From Candidatus Sumerlaeota bacterium (GTDB lineage: Bacteria; Sumerlaeota; Sumerlaeia; JADFCT01): a stretch of DNA of 19,153 nt. The position numbers and the translations under genes were made by a program. Shown here one piece after another: positions 12,483 through 19,153 of the stretch. Below the pieces are notes generated by a model. It saw only the letters and a program-made list of their open reading frames with translations, did no database searches and was not told the DNA's origin. How positions within the stretch are numbered: the stretch's first letter is position 1; every line of letters begins with the position of its first letter. The DNA lies in NCBI GenBank assembly GCA_026398575.1, contig JAPLSP010000147.1:1-19153 (forward strand), written 5' to 3'.

Positions 12483-13687
12483 AATGCATCGCGCAGCAGC
12501 GGCCCGAATCGCTGCTCCCAGGGCCGCGTATCGCCTTCAATACATACGTCGCCGTCAAAATGCTGAATGTGCGCACGCTCAAGCGCCAAGGCCTGGCTCA
12601 TCAAATCCTGGCCCCATCCATAAACCGGCGCCCGGCGATAATCGCGGCGCGTCCCGATGGCCTTGGGCGCCACAAACGCCACGATCTTATCGCACAGCCC
12701 CGCCCCGATCAACGCCGCATGAATGGCCGGGCCGCCTTCGACGAACAGCGACTGTATCCCCTCGCGGCCCAGTGTGCGGATGACGCGGGGCATATCCAGA
12801 ATGCGCCGCCGTCCGCCGAACTGGATGACGCGGCAGCCGGATTGCTCGAAGGAAGCGATGCGCTCGGCCCCCGCCGCCTCGGTCGCAAGAAACCAAGTTT
12901 GCCCGCCCGGTTGGGCGCTGATGCAGTTGGCATGGCGCGGCGTGCGTAGCGCGCCGTCGGCGATGATCCGGATCGGCTGGCGTCCCGCATAGCGCGGCAG
13001 CCGCACATTGAGCGACGGGTTATCGGCCAGGACCGTTCCGATCCCCGCCAGCACGGCGTCGTGCTGGCTTCGCAGCCGGTGGACGTATTGGCGCGAGACG
13101 AGATTGGTGATCCATTTCGAGTCGCCGCTCCCGGCTGCCGCCTGCCCGTCCAGAGTGATGGCCCATTTGCAGGTCACCAGCGGCAAACCCGTCAGATGAT
13201 ATTGCATGAACGATTCATTCAGCGCGATCGCCTCTTCGCGCATCAATCCCACGGCGACGTCGAGGCCCGCCTCGCGCAACTGCCGCGCGCCCCGGCCCCG
13301 CACGCGCGGATCGGCATCCAGCGTGGCGATCACCACGCGCCGCAGGCCCGCCGTGAGGATGGCGTTGACGCACGGCGGCGTCCGCCCATGATGCGCGCAG
13401 GGCTCGAGACTGACGCAAATCGTCGCCCCCTTCACGCCGCCACCCGCGTCTTTCAGCGCGGCCACCTCCGCATGATCCTCTCCCGCGCGGCGATGGAAGC
13501 CCTGCCCCAGTACTTTGCCGCCGCGCGCGATCACCGCGCCGACGCACGGATTGGGCGAGGTCTGCCCCTGCGCGCGCGCCGCCAGCCGCAAAGCCATCTT
13601 CATGAACTCGCGCTCCTGCCGCGAAAATCCTCCCGTGTCATTTTGATTTTCTTTGTTCATGAGTTCCAGCTTGGGGGCGCTCTGCAT
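12479..13687 (-). CDS. ribD: Riboflavin biosynthesis deaminase/reductase RibD
   Basis: A 402-aa bifunctional enzyme for steps two and three of riboflavin synthesis. The N-terminal deaminase domain (about 22-165) has the zinc site His72-Ala-Glu74 (GEDHAEVAAL), Cys97 and Cys106 (SLEPCAHHGRTPPC) and the opening TSPNPCVGAV. The C-terminal reductase domain (about 166-402) shows KWAITLDGQAAAGSGDSKWI, AGIGTVLADNPSLNVR and LFVEGGPAIHAALI. The deaminase segment reads DPRVRGRGARQL where many relatives have DPNP-x-V-x-G-x-G. Start 13687 is kept because the first nine codons show the G/C-ending bias of the genome; an ATG nine codons on (13660, GGA nearby) is possible. No FMN riboswitch and no other rib gene is present. 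The stop codon lies in a heptamer-array flank. Confidence 0.96.
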   Translation of the reverse strand: MQSAPKLELMNKENQNDTGGFSRQEREFMKMALRLAARAQGQTSPNPCVGAVIARGGKVLGQGFHRRAGEDHAEVAALKDAGGGVKGATICVSLEPCAHHGRTPPCVNAILTAGLRRVVIATLDADPRVRGRGARQLREAGLDVAVGLMREEAIALNESFMQYHLTGLPLVTCKWAITLDGQAAAGSGDSKWITNLVSRQYVHRLRSQHDAVLAGIGTVLADNPSLNVRLPRYAGRQPIRIIADGALRTPRHANCISAQPGGQTWFLATEAAGAERIASFEQSGCRVIQFGGRRRILDMPRVIRTLGREGIQSLFVEGGPAIHAALIGAGLCDKIVAFVAPKAIGTRRDYRRAPVYGWGQDLMSQALALERAHIQHFDGDVCIEGDTRPWEQRFGPLLRDAF

Positions 13688-13751
13688 GGTTATCGCTGAA
13701 AATCTTTAAGTTGTTTTCAATTTTTTAATTATGGATACAAAATTTGCCGTT

Positions 13752-13793
13752 CATTTTCAATTTCTCATTTCTCATTTTTCATTTTACATTTGG
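13752..13793. repeat. Heptamer array, CATTTYT family (6 units) overlapping a gene end
   Basis: Units in order: CATTTTC, AATTTCT, CATTTCT, CATTTTT, CATTTTA, CATTTGG. The last Met codon and the TAA stop of the minus-strand HEAT/zinc protein (13784-13789) fall inside the last two units, so the array supplies the gene's 3' end. Bases 13751-13778 match 11697-11724 in reverse complement without a mismatch. Confidence 0.93.
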
Positions 13794-15247
13794 CCGCCGC
13801 TCAGCTGATCGAAGCACTTGCGGCACAGAAAACTTGCCGTGCCGTCTTCCTCGATGTTCAGGTACGATTGGGCGATGTTCACTTTGTCCCCGCAGCGCGC
13901 GCAGCCGGGCTTGCGATGGCTGCATTTGGGGCAGATCAACGCGCCGCTGAAAACGAGCGGAACCGCGCGCCGCCCGCCCGTCCGGATCGGCTCGGAGCAT
14001 ACGGCGCAGTTCCAGCCGAATTTCAAGCCCAGTCCGTCCGCAGGCCGATGATAGGGATAAATCAGCAGATGCTCCCAGATAAAAAACTCATCCGGCGGTT
14101 GATAGTCGCGCTCGCGGCTCAATCGCACGCTTTCCCGGATCAGATAGGCCGTGTCGTTCTCGTTCAAACTCCGCGGCTCGGCGCCCGTCACTCCCGACAT
14201 GTCTTTGCGCGCCGCCTCCAGTCCCTCGCCCTTGGGATCCAGGGAGCAACCCCAGGTGTCAAACAGGCCCCGGTCCCAGCAATCAATCAATCCCGACAGG
14301 CACTTGATCGCCTTGCCTTCCATCAAGCGCGCGGTCAGGAACGCGGCTTCGCCGGCGGGCGGATTCAGAAACACTTCCGTGAAAAGGAATTTGCCTGGAG
14401 GCGGCCCGGGGCTGAGCGCGCTCTCCTCGTCTTCCGCGGCGCCGGGGGCGCCGATGACATTGGCGGCGGAGGATTTTTTATACTGGGCGCGCAGCCGGTT
14501 CCGGCATTTGGCGATGGATTCGGAGGCGTTCAGGCGCGTGACCAGATCGTCGTTGTCCTGGAGCAGCTCCAGCACGGCCAGCGCCTGGCGCGAGGTCACG
14601 CCGCCCAGCTCCTTGGCCAGAAGACGCGTGGTTTCCACGTTGGCGGTCAATGCCTCCATCCGGAACACGGGCATCGCAAGAGGATTTTTTTCATCCAGCA
14701 GCGCGGTCAGCGCGAACTGCCGCGCGTCCTCGTTCATTTCTTTCCTGAACGTCATCCATGTCAGCGCGCTTTCCTCCCAGTCGAAGCGCTTGAACAACAC
14801 GTTCAGCGTCTGGCTGGCGAAGGATTCGGGGCCGAGGCCGGCGATCGGCGGCTCGACGGCCTGCTCGTCATCCTGGAAAATCGCGATCGAGCCCAGCAGC
14901 AGGCGCAAGTCCTCGGCCGTTGAAGGCGCATTGATCAGGCGGTCCAGCACCGGCTTGGACTTGGCCGGATCGAGGGCGACCAGAAGCTCCATGATGACGT
15001 TCATCTGGGACGCGTCCGGCTCTTCGAGCAGCCGCGCCAGCGCTTCGATGCCGTCCTCGCCCAGGTCGCCGATGCGCCGCGCAACGGATTTCATCTGCGC
15101 CGGCAGAGGCGCTTCCAAAGCGCACAGGTCGTGAACCCATTGGCTGACGCTGGAGCCAACGTCATGCCGCCGCGCCAGAAAATCGTCCACCACCGCCGCT
15201 CCCGGAGAAACGATGATCTGCGGCGGATGTGAAGAGGATTTTTTCAT
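13784..15247 (-). CDS. Unknown HEAT-like helical protein with C-terminal double zinc site
   Basis: A 487-aa protein of no recognised family and no signal peptide. Residues about 45-255 are helical repeats with the rhythm of HEAT/armadillo units (GIEALARLLEEPDASQMNVI, ARQFALTALLDEKNPLAMPV, RQALAVLELLQDNDDLVTRL). A low-complexity linker (about 258-290) and a mixed region follow. The C-terminus has four CxxC pairs: Cys414/417, 439/442, 449/452 and 475/478, enough for two zinc ions in a ribbon or cross-brace fold. HEAT plus zinc suggests a scaffold or adaptor binding protein or nucleic acid; that is inference. GAGG lies 9 nt before the ATG. It is first in a same-strand run with ribD and the PTS IIA gene, and its stop codon is inside a heptamer array. 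Confidence 0.78.
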   Translation of the reverse strand: MKKSSSHPPQIIVSPGAAVVDDFLARRHDVGSSVSQWVHDLCALEAPLPAQMKSVARRIGDLGEDGIEALARLLEEPDASQMNVIMELLVALDPAKSKPVLDRLINAPSTAEDLRLLLGSIAIFQDDEQAVEPPIAGLGPESFASQTLNVLFKRFDWEESALTWMTFRKEMNEDARQFALTALLDEKNPLAMPVFRMEALTANVETTRLLAKELGGVTSRQALAVLELLQDNDDLVTRLNASESIAKCRNRLRAQYKKSSAANVIGAPGAAEDEESALSPGPPPGKFLFTEVFLNPPAGEAAFLTARLMEGKAIKCLSGLIDCWDRGLFDTWGCSLDPKGEGLEAARKDMSGVTGAEPRSLNENDTAYLIRESVRLSRERDYQPPDEFFIWEHLLIYPYHRPADGLGLKFGWNCAVCSEPIRTGGRRAVPLVFSGALICPKCSHRKPGCARCGDKVNIAQSYLNIEEDGTASFLCRKCFDQLSGGQM

Positions 15248-15687
15248 CTATGCAAACCTCGGATGGGCCTTCATCTCAGATTCGTTTCTCCTTCGGATTC
15301 GCCCGAATCCCGGACCAGTTCCAACTTCAAATCGCCTCCAAGTTCAAATCGCCTTTGCCCTTCGCAGGGTGATCTTGAAAAGCAAACCCGCTTCCGCACT
15401 CAAATGAATTGCTGAATGGCAGATTAATCCCGCCCGCAAAGCTGAGGCAATCGAAATATCAAAAAAGCCCCCCTTCAGTCCCGTTCCCCCCTTTCCCGTC
15501 CGTGCCCGTCCGTGTCAGTCCGTGGCGGTCCGTGTTAGTCCGTGTCGGTCCGTGTTAGTCCGTGTCCATCCCCAATTCAGCTGGACAGCGCCCCCGCCCC
15601 CCCATTATAGCAAACCAAGTCTTTTATCCGGAGGCGGAATGCATAATTCCCATATTTCTCATGATTCCCATGATTCCCATAATTCCC
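15248..15687. other. Intergenic region with several short repeats, upstream of the rhamnosidase
   Basis: A divergent gap of about 440 bases between the HEAT/zinc gene (-) and the rhamnosidase (+). It contains a 17-bp direct repeat (around 15330-15360, core TTCAAATCGCCT), the 10-bp array at 15498-15567 and the 9-bp array at 15646-15690. I see no clear -35/-10 pair, tRNA or riboswitch. The frame of the rhamnosidase is open back to a GTG at 15562 inside the 10-bp array, which is unlikely to be the start. Confidence 0.65.
15498..15567. repeat. Short tandem array, 10-bp period (7 units)
   Basis: Seven 10-mers beginning GTCCGTG and ending CCC, TCA, GCG, TTA, TCG, TTA and TCC in turn. The first seven bases are invariant while the last three vary, so the constant part is under stronger homogenisation or selection. 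The period is close to one DNA helical turn, placing the constant part on one face. Confidence 0.93.
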
Positions 15688-15797
15688 ATGATATATTCAT
15701 TCAACAACGGCGCGCAGCGTCAAGCCTCGCTCACCCTCAGCGCTGCGCTAGGAGTTATTCTTATGACAGCGGCGCACATCAATCTTGCCGCGGCTGA
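15639..15797 (+). other. Doubtful short open frame, possible leader peptide
   Basis: GGAGG (15630-15634) is the best ribosome site in the region and lies 4 nt before an ATG at 15639. That frame encodes 52 residues starting MHNSHISHDSHDSHNSHD, because it reads the 9-bp array, and ends at 15797 inside the rhamnosidase gene in another frame. It may be a translated leader that feeds ribosomes into the rhamnosidase, or an accident of the array. No homology is claimed. Confidence 0.2.
15646..15690. repeat. Short tandem array, 9-bp period (5 units), at the rhamnosidase start
   Basis: Units: ATTCCCATA, TTTCTCATG, ATTCCCATG, ATTCCCATA, ATTCCCATG. In the rhamnosidase frame each unit reads Ile-Pro-Met/Ile, and three in-frame ATG codons (15661, 15670, 15688) come from it. 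The array therefore supplies the likely start codon of the gene. Confidence 0.92.
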
Positions 15798-18700
15798 AGG
15801 CGCGCTGAAGCCGACCGGCCTTCGATGCGAATACCGCGAGAATCCATTGGCGATAGACGCGCCTCAGCCGCGTCTCAGCTGGAGCTTGGAGGCCGCCGAT
15901 CCGGCGGCGCGCGGACTGCGGCAAATCGCATATCAAGTCATCGCCTCTTCCACCGAAGAAGGCCTGGCCGCGAATCGCGGCGACTTGTGGGATTCGGGAA
16001 AGGTGGACTCGGACCAGACAATTCAAATCGCCTACGCCGGCAAGCCGCTCTCCTCCGGTCAGCGGGTTCATTGGAAGGTCCGCGCATGGGATCAAAGCGG
16101 CACGCCCGGCGCGTGGAGCCCGTCGGCCTCATGGACGATGGGAATGCTCAAGCCTGAAGATTGGCAGGCGCGTTGGATTGGCGCGCCCCGGGAGGCGGCA
16201 GGGCGCGGAGGACAAGGTTATCATGCCACCGAAGCCGCGAGCGCGGACGAATCGAAATGGGTTCAGGTGGATTTGGGCAAGAGCCTGCCCATCGAAAGCG
16301 TCAAGCTGCATTCGCTCAATCACCCCCTGGGGATTCATGCGGTCAAAGGATTCGGCTTCCCGGTTCGCTTCCGGATCGAGGCCTCTGACGATCCCGACTT
16401 CAAAACGGCCGTGCCCATCGCGGATCATTCGCAAACCGATTATCCGAATCCTGGATACACTGCTCCGGAATTCAAACCTGCCGGCGCCGCGCGCGGCCGC
16501 TATGTCCGCGTGACGGTGAACAAGATGTGGAAGCGCGACACGAGCGCCCGCCCCTATTGCTTCGCGCTCGGTCAGATCGAAGTTTTCTCCGGCGGCAAAA
16601 ACGCCGCGCTTTATGCCGCCGTCCAGGCCAAGGACAGCATCGAGGCCTGGGGATGGCATAAGAATCTGGTGACGGACGGCATCGGCCTTGCGGGGCTGGA
16701 CATCAACAAGGAGACCTACGCCACCATCCTGCTGCGCAAGGAATTGGACGCGCCCAAATCCGTCCGCCGCGCCGTGGCGTATGTGTGCGGATTGGGGCAA
16801 TATGAGCTAACCATCAATGGACAGAAAGTTGGCGATTCCGTGCTCGATCCCGGCTGGACGAACTATGGCAAGACCTGCCTCTATGACGCGCGCGACGTGA
16901 CGGCGCTGCTCAAGCGGGGACGCAACGCGCTCGGCGTCATGCTGGGCAATGGCATGTACAACATCACCGGCGGGCGCTACACAAAGTTCACCGGTTCCTT
17001 CGGCCCACTCAAAGCTATTCTGCAGCTGGAAATCGAATTTGAGGATGGAACTACCGCCCGCACGGCAACGGACGAGACGTGGAAGATCGCGCCGGGCCCG
17101 ATCACGTTTTCATGCGTCTTTGGCGGCGAGGATTATGACGCGCGCAAGGAACAAGCCGGATGGAATCGCCCAGGCTTTGATGATTCATCTTGGAAACCGG
17201 CGCGCGCCATAGAAGGGTCGGGCGGAAAACTCGCCGGCGCCAGCCAGTCGGCGCCGCCGGTCAAGGTGATGAAAACCCTCATCAAGCCTTTCTCGGCCAG
17301 AGAACCCAAGCCCGGCGTGTATGTGTATGACTTCGGGCAGAACTGCTCGCTGATGCCGTGCCTTGTCGCGCGCGGCGCCGCCGGCGCCACAATCAAAATC
17401 ACGCCTGGCGAATTGCTCAAACCGGATGGAACGGTATCGCAAGGCTCATCCGGCGGGCCGTCTTATTTCTCCTACACGCTCAAGGGCGGCGAAGACGAAA
17501 TATGGACGGCGCGCTTCACCTATTATGGATCACGCTACTATCAGATCGAAGGCGGCGTTCCCGCGTCAGTGTCCGGCGCTACCGCTGCCGCCGGCGCGGA
17601 GCCATCCGCATCCGGCAAGCCCGTCCTCAAGGAATTGGAAGGACTCTTTGTCTCCGGCTCATCGCCGCGCGTGGGCGAGTTTGCCTGCTCGAACGAACTC
17701 TTCAACCGCGTCAACACGCTGATCAACTGGGCCATTCAAAGCAACATGGTCAGCCTTTTCACCGACTGCCCGCATCGCGAAAAGCTGGGCTGGCTCGAAC
17801 AGACGTTCCTCATGGGGCCGTCGCTCATGTACAACTTCGATCTGGCGGCGATGTTCACCAAGATGACCTTCGACATGAGCGAGTCGCAACTGGACAACGG
17901 CCTCGTCCCTGACATCGCGCCCGAATACGTCGTCTTCAACGGAGGCTTCCGCGATTCGCCGGAGTGGGGGAGCGCCTACGTGATCGTGCCGTGGTTTCTT
18001 TATCAGTGGTACGGCGATGCGAAGATCATCGAGAAGCATTACGATGGGATGAAAAAATACGTCGCCTATCTCGGGAGCCGCGCCAAGGATAACATCGTCT
18101 CGCACGGCCTGGGCGATTGGTACGACATCGGACCGAAAGGGCCGGGTGTGGCGCAACTGACGCCCATCGCGCTGACGGCGACCGCGTTCTATTATCACGA
18201 CCTCACGATCCTTGAACGCGCCGCCCGACTGTTGGGGCGCGCCGATGACGCCGCGCGCTTCGCTGCTCTGGCCAAAGAAGTTCGCGAAGCCTATCGCCGC
18301 CAATTCTTCAAACCCGAAACCATGCAATTCGCCACCGGCTCGCAGACGGCCAATTCCATCTCGATCGTGTTCGGCCTGGCCGACGCGAAGGAAGCGCCGG
18401 CGGTGCTGGAAAACGTCGTGAAGGACATTCGCTCGCGCGGCAACGCGCTCACCGCCGGCGACGTGGGCTATCGCTATCTCCTGCGCGCGCTGGCCGAAGG
18501 CGGGCGCTCGGACGTCATCTTCGACATGAACAACCAATCCGAAAAGCCGGGCTACGGCTATCAACTCAAAAAGGGCTGCACCAGTTTGCCCGAAGCCTGG
18601 GACGCGCGCCCCGGCTCATCGCAAAATCACTTCATGCTCGGCCACATCATGGAATGGTTCTATCATGATCTGGCGGGGATTCAATGCGATGCGGCCGCGC

Positions 18701-19011
18701 CGGCGTACAGGAAGATCGTCATCCGACCGCAAATGGTCGGCGATCTGACGTGGGTCAACGCAGCTTATGATTCGATGGTTGGCAGGATCGCCGTACAATG
18801 GAAGATCGAGAACGGACAATTGTCGCTGAACGCAAGCATCCCGCCGAACGCGTCTGCCACAATATATGTCCCGGCCAAAGACGCGTCCTCGGTCAAGGAA
18901 AGCGGCAAACCAGTGTCAGAGTCCAAAGGCGTGAAATTCCTGAAAATGGACGCCGGCGCCGCAATCTATGAAATCGCCTCCGGCAGCTATTCCTTCTCTG
19001 CGCCGAGATAG
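15688..19011 (+). CDS. Secreted alpha-L-rhamnosidase (GH78) with inserted discoidin-like domain
   Basis: From this ATG the protein has 1107 residues. A signal peptide is visible (basic n-region, then ASLTLSAALGVILMTAA, likely cut after LAAA). The order is N-terminal fibronectin-like domain (LRCEYRENPLAIDAPQPRLSW), an F5/8-type (discoidin) insert about 187-305 (KWVQVDLGKSLPIESV to LGQIEVFSGG), beta-sandwich domains with YELTINGQKVGDSVLDPGW, then the (alpha/alpha)6 catalytic domain and a C-terminal beta domain. The GH78 acid motif is DCPHREKLGWLEQ with Glu698; the candidate base is Glu989 in HIMEWFYHDLAGI. It should release terminal L-rhamnose from polysaccharides or glycosides outside the cytoplasm. 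Start is uncertain (ATG at 15661 and 15670 also in frame). No transporter or rhamnose-catabolism gene is in view. Confidence 0.93.
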   Translation: MIYSFNNGAQRQASLTLSAALGVILMTAAHINLAAAEGALKPTGLRCEYRENPLAIDAPQPRLSWSLEAADPAARGLRQIAYQVIASSTEEGLAANRGDLWDSGKVDSDQTIQIAYAGKPLSSGQRVHWKVRAWDQSGTPGAWSPSASWTMGMLKPEDWQARWIGAPREAAGRGGQGYHATEAASADESKWVQVDLGKSLPIESVKLHSLNHPLGIHAVKGFGFPVRFRIEASDDPDFKTAVPIADHSQTDYPNPGYTAPEFKPAGAARGRYVRVTVNKMWKRDTSARPYCFALGQIEVFSGGKNAALYAAVQAKDSIEAWGWHKNLVTDGIGLAGLDINKETYATILLRKELDAPKSVRRAVAYVCGLGQYELTINGQKVGDSVLDPGWTNYGKTCLYDARDVTALLKRGRNALGVMLGNGMYNITGGRYTKFTGSFGPLKAILQLEIEFEDGTTARTATDETWKIAPGPITFSCVFGGEDYDARKEQAGWNRPGFDDSSWKPARAIEGSGGKLAGASQSAPPVKVMKTLIKPFSAREPKPGVYVYDFGQNCSLMPCLVARGAAGATIKITPGELLKPDGTVSQGSSGGPSYFSYTLKGGEDEIWTARFTYYGSRYYQIEGGVPASVSGATAAAGAEPSASGKPVLKELEGLFVSGSSPRVGEFACSNELFNRVNTLINWAIQSNMVSLFTDCPHREKLGWLEQTFLMGPSLMYNFDLAAMFTKMTFDMSESQLDNGLVPDIAPEYVVFNGGFRDSPEWGSAYVIVPWFLYQWYGDAKIIEKHYDGMKKYVAYLGSRAKDNIVSHGLGDWYDIGPKGPGVAQLTPIALTATAFYYHDLTILERAARLLGRADDAARFAALAKEVREAYRRQFFKPETMQFATGSQTANSISIVFGLADAKEAPAVLENVVKDIRSRGNALTAGDVGYRYLLRALAEGGRSDVIFDMNNQSEKPGYGYQLKKGCTSLPEAWDARPGSSQNHFMLGHIMEWFYHDLAGIQCDAAAPAYRKIVIRPQMVGDLTWVNAAYDSMVGRIAVQWKIENGQLSLNASIPPNASATIYVPAKDASSVKESGKPVSESKGVKFLKMDAGAAIYEIASGSYSFSAPR

Positions 19012-19033
19012 CCCTGCAAAAGAACGCTAAAAA

Positions 19034-19075
19034 CTAGCCAAAGAGATTTGAGATCTGAGATTTGAAATTCCCAAG
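19034..19075. repeat. Heptamer array, YTCARAT family (3 units), inverted copy
   Basis: On the minus strand: CTTGGGAAT, TTCAAAT, CTCAGAT, CTCAAAT, CTCTTTGGCTAG. The flanks match those of the 12420-12482 copy with one difference in 21 bases, but there are three heptamers instead of six. It begins 23 nt after the rhamnosidase stop codon. The rest of 19012-19153 shows nothing else. Confidence 0.92.
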
Positions 19076-19153
19076 TGAGAGGCGAATGCTCAATCCTACG
19101 GCGTAAGAGACTAGATTTTTTCAAACTCCGTTAGAAAAAATTTGCGCATTGCC

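Noticed and set aside
13688..13783. FMN riboswitch upstream of ribD
   Set aside because: The gap is under 100 nt, AT-rich and made partly of heptamers; none of the conserved FMN aptamer words could be found.
15562..15687. Longer rhamnosidase starting at the GTG at 15562
   Set aside because: The GTG is inside the 10-bp array, has no ribosome site, and the added residues are translated repeat ahead of a normal signal peptide.
17659..18564. Open frame of 301 codons opposite the rhamnosidase catalytic domain
   Set aside because: It is antisense to conserved GH78 motifs and has no features of its own.

Overview
The window reads as chromosomal DNA (moderately high G+C, AT-richer in patches) from an uncultured bacterium. 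The prepilin-like protein (N-terminus GFTLIELLIVIAII, a run of 'NFLEAQTRSKNARCMADMRTL' type, and a C-terminal DPTNGTVSKGDI tail), a large GH78 rhamnosidase with an inserted discoidin-like domain, and intergenic short tandem repeats recall deep-branching lineages such as Sumerlaeota, Hydrogenedentota or the PVC group. That placement is an inference; no rRNA gene or universal marker is present to settle it. I found no tRNA, rRNA, CRISPR, integrase or insertion sequence.

Layout. 1-116: a palindromic repeat cut by the window edge. 173-1798 (-): GAF-PAS histidine kinase. 2062-3309 (+): a three-gene run made of a small zinc-ribbon protein, a 95-aa unknown and a MNT/AbiEii-like nucleotidyltransferase that overlaps it by 4 nt. 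3367-4026 (+): prepilin-like secreted protein. 4160-5892 (-): MerR-family regulator, SAM methyltransferase (joined by TAATG) and, further on, an FtsB/DivIC-like protein whose stop codon lies inside a heptamer array. 6363-7520 (+): response regulator with one good and one degenerate receiver. 7600-7734: second, complete palindromic repeat. 7790-11637 (+): shikimate kinase, then a sigma70-type promoter followed by a diverged shikimate kinase paralog, chorismate synthase (aroC), HIT protein and a membrane-anchored SUMF1/FGE-fold protein. 11902-15247 (-): HEAT-like/zinc protein, ribD and a PTS IIA (PtsN-like) protein, with a heptamer array in each gap. 15688-19011 (+): secreted alpha-L-rhamnosidase (GH78).

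Functionally, the clearest unit is the end of the shikimate pathway: kinase, kinase-like paralog and chorismate synthase, with a HIT hydrolase translationally coupled to aroC. The histidine kinase and the response regulator are separated by 4.5 kb and are not evidently partners, although each is followed at its 3' end by a copy of the same palindromic repeat.

The most unusual content lies outside the genes. (1) A palindromic element is present twice with conserved ends but a different stem sequence, each stem remaining fully paired, so the two copies covary. (2) Arrays with a strict 7-bp period occur in three sequence families (GAACYCG, CATTTYT, YTCARAT). Three of them abut or contain the stop codon of a minus-strand gene, and one family occurs twice with the same flanks but 6 versus 3 heptamers. 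(3) Arrays of 9- and 10-bp period sit upstream of the aroC operon and the rhamnosidase. Among proteins, the diverged shikimate kinase paralog, the Glu-for-Asp pseudo-receiver, the nucleotidyltransferase pair and the HEAT/zinc protein deserve follow-up.
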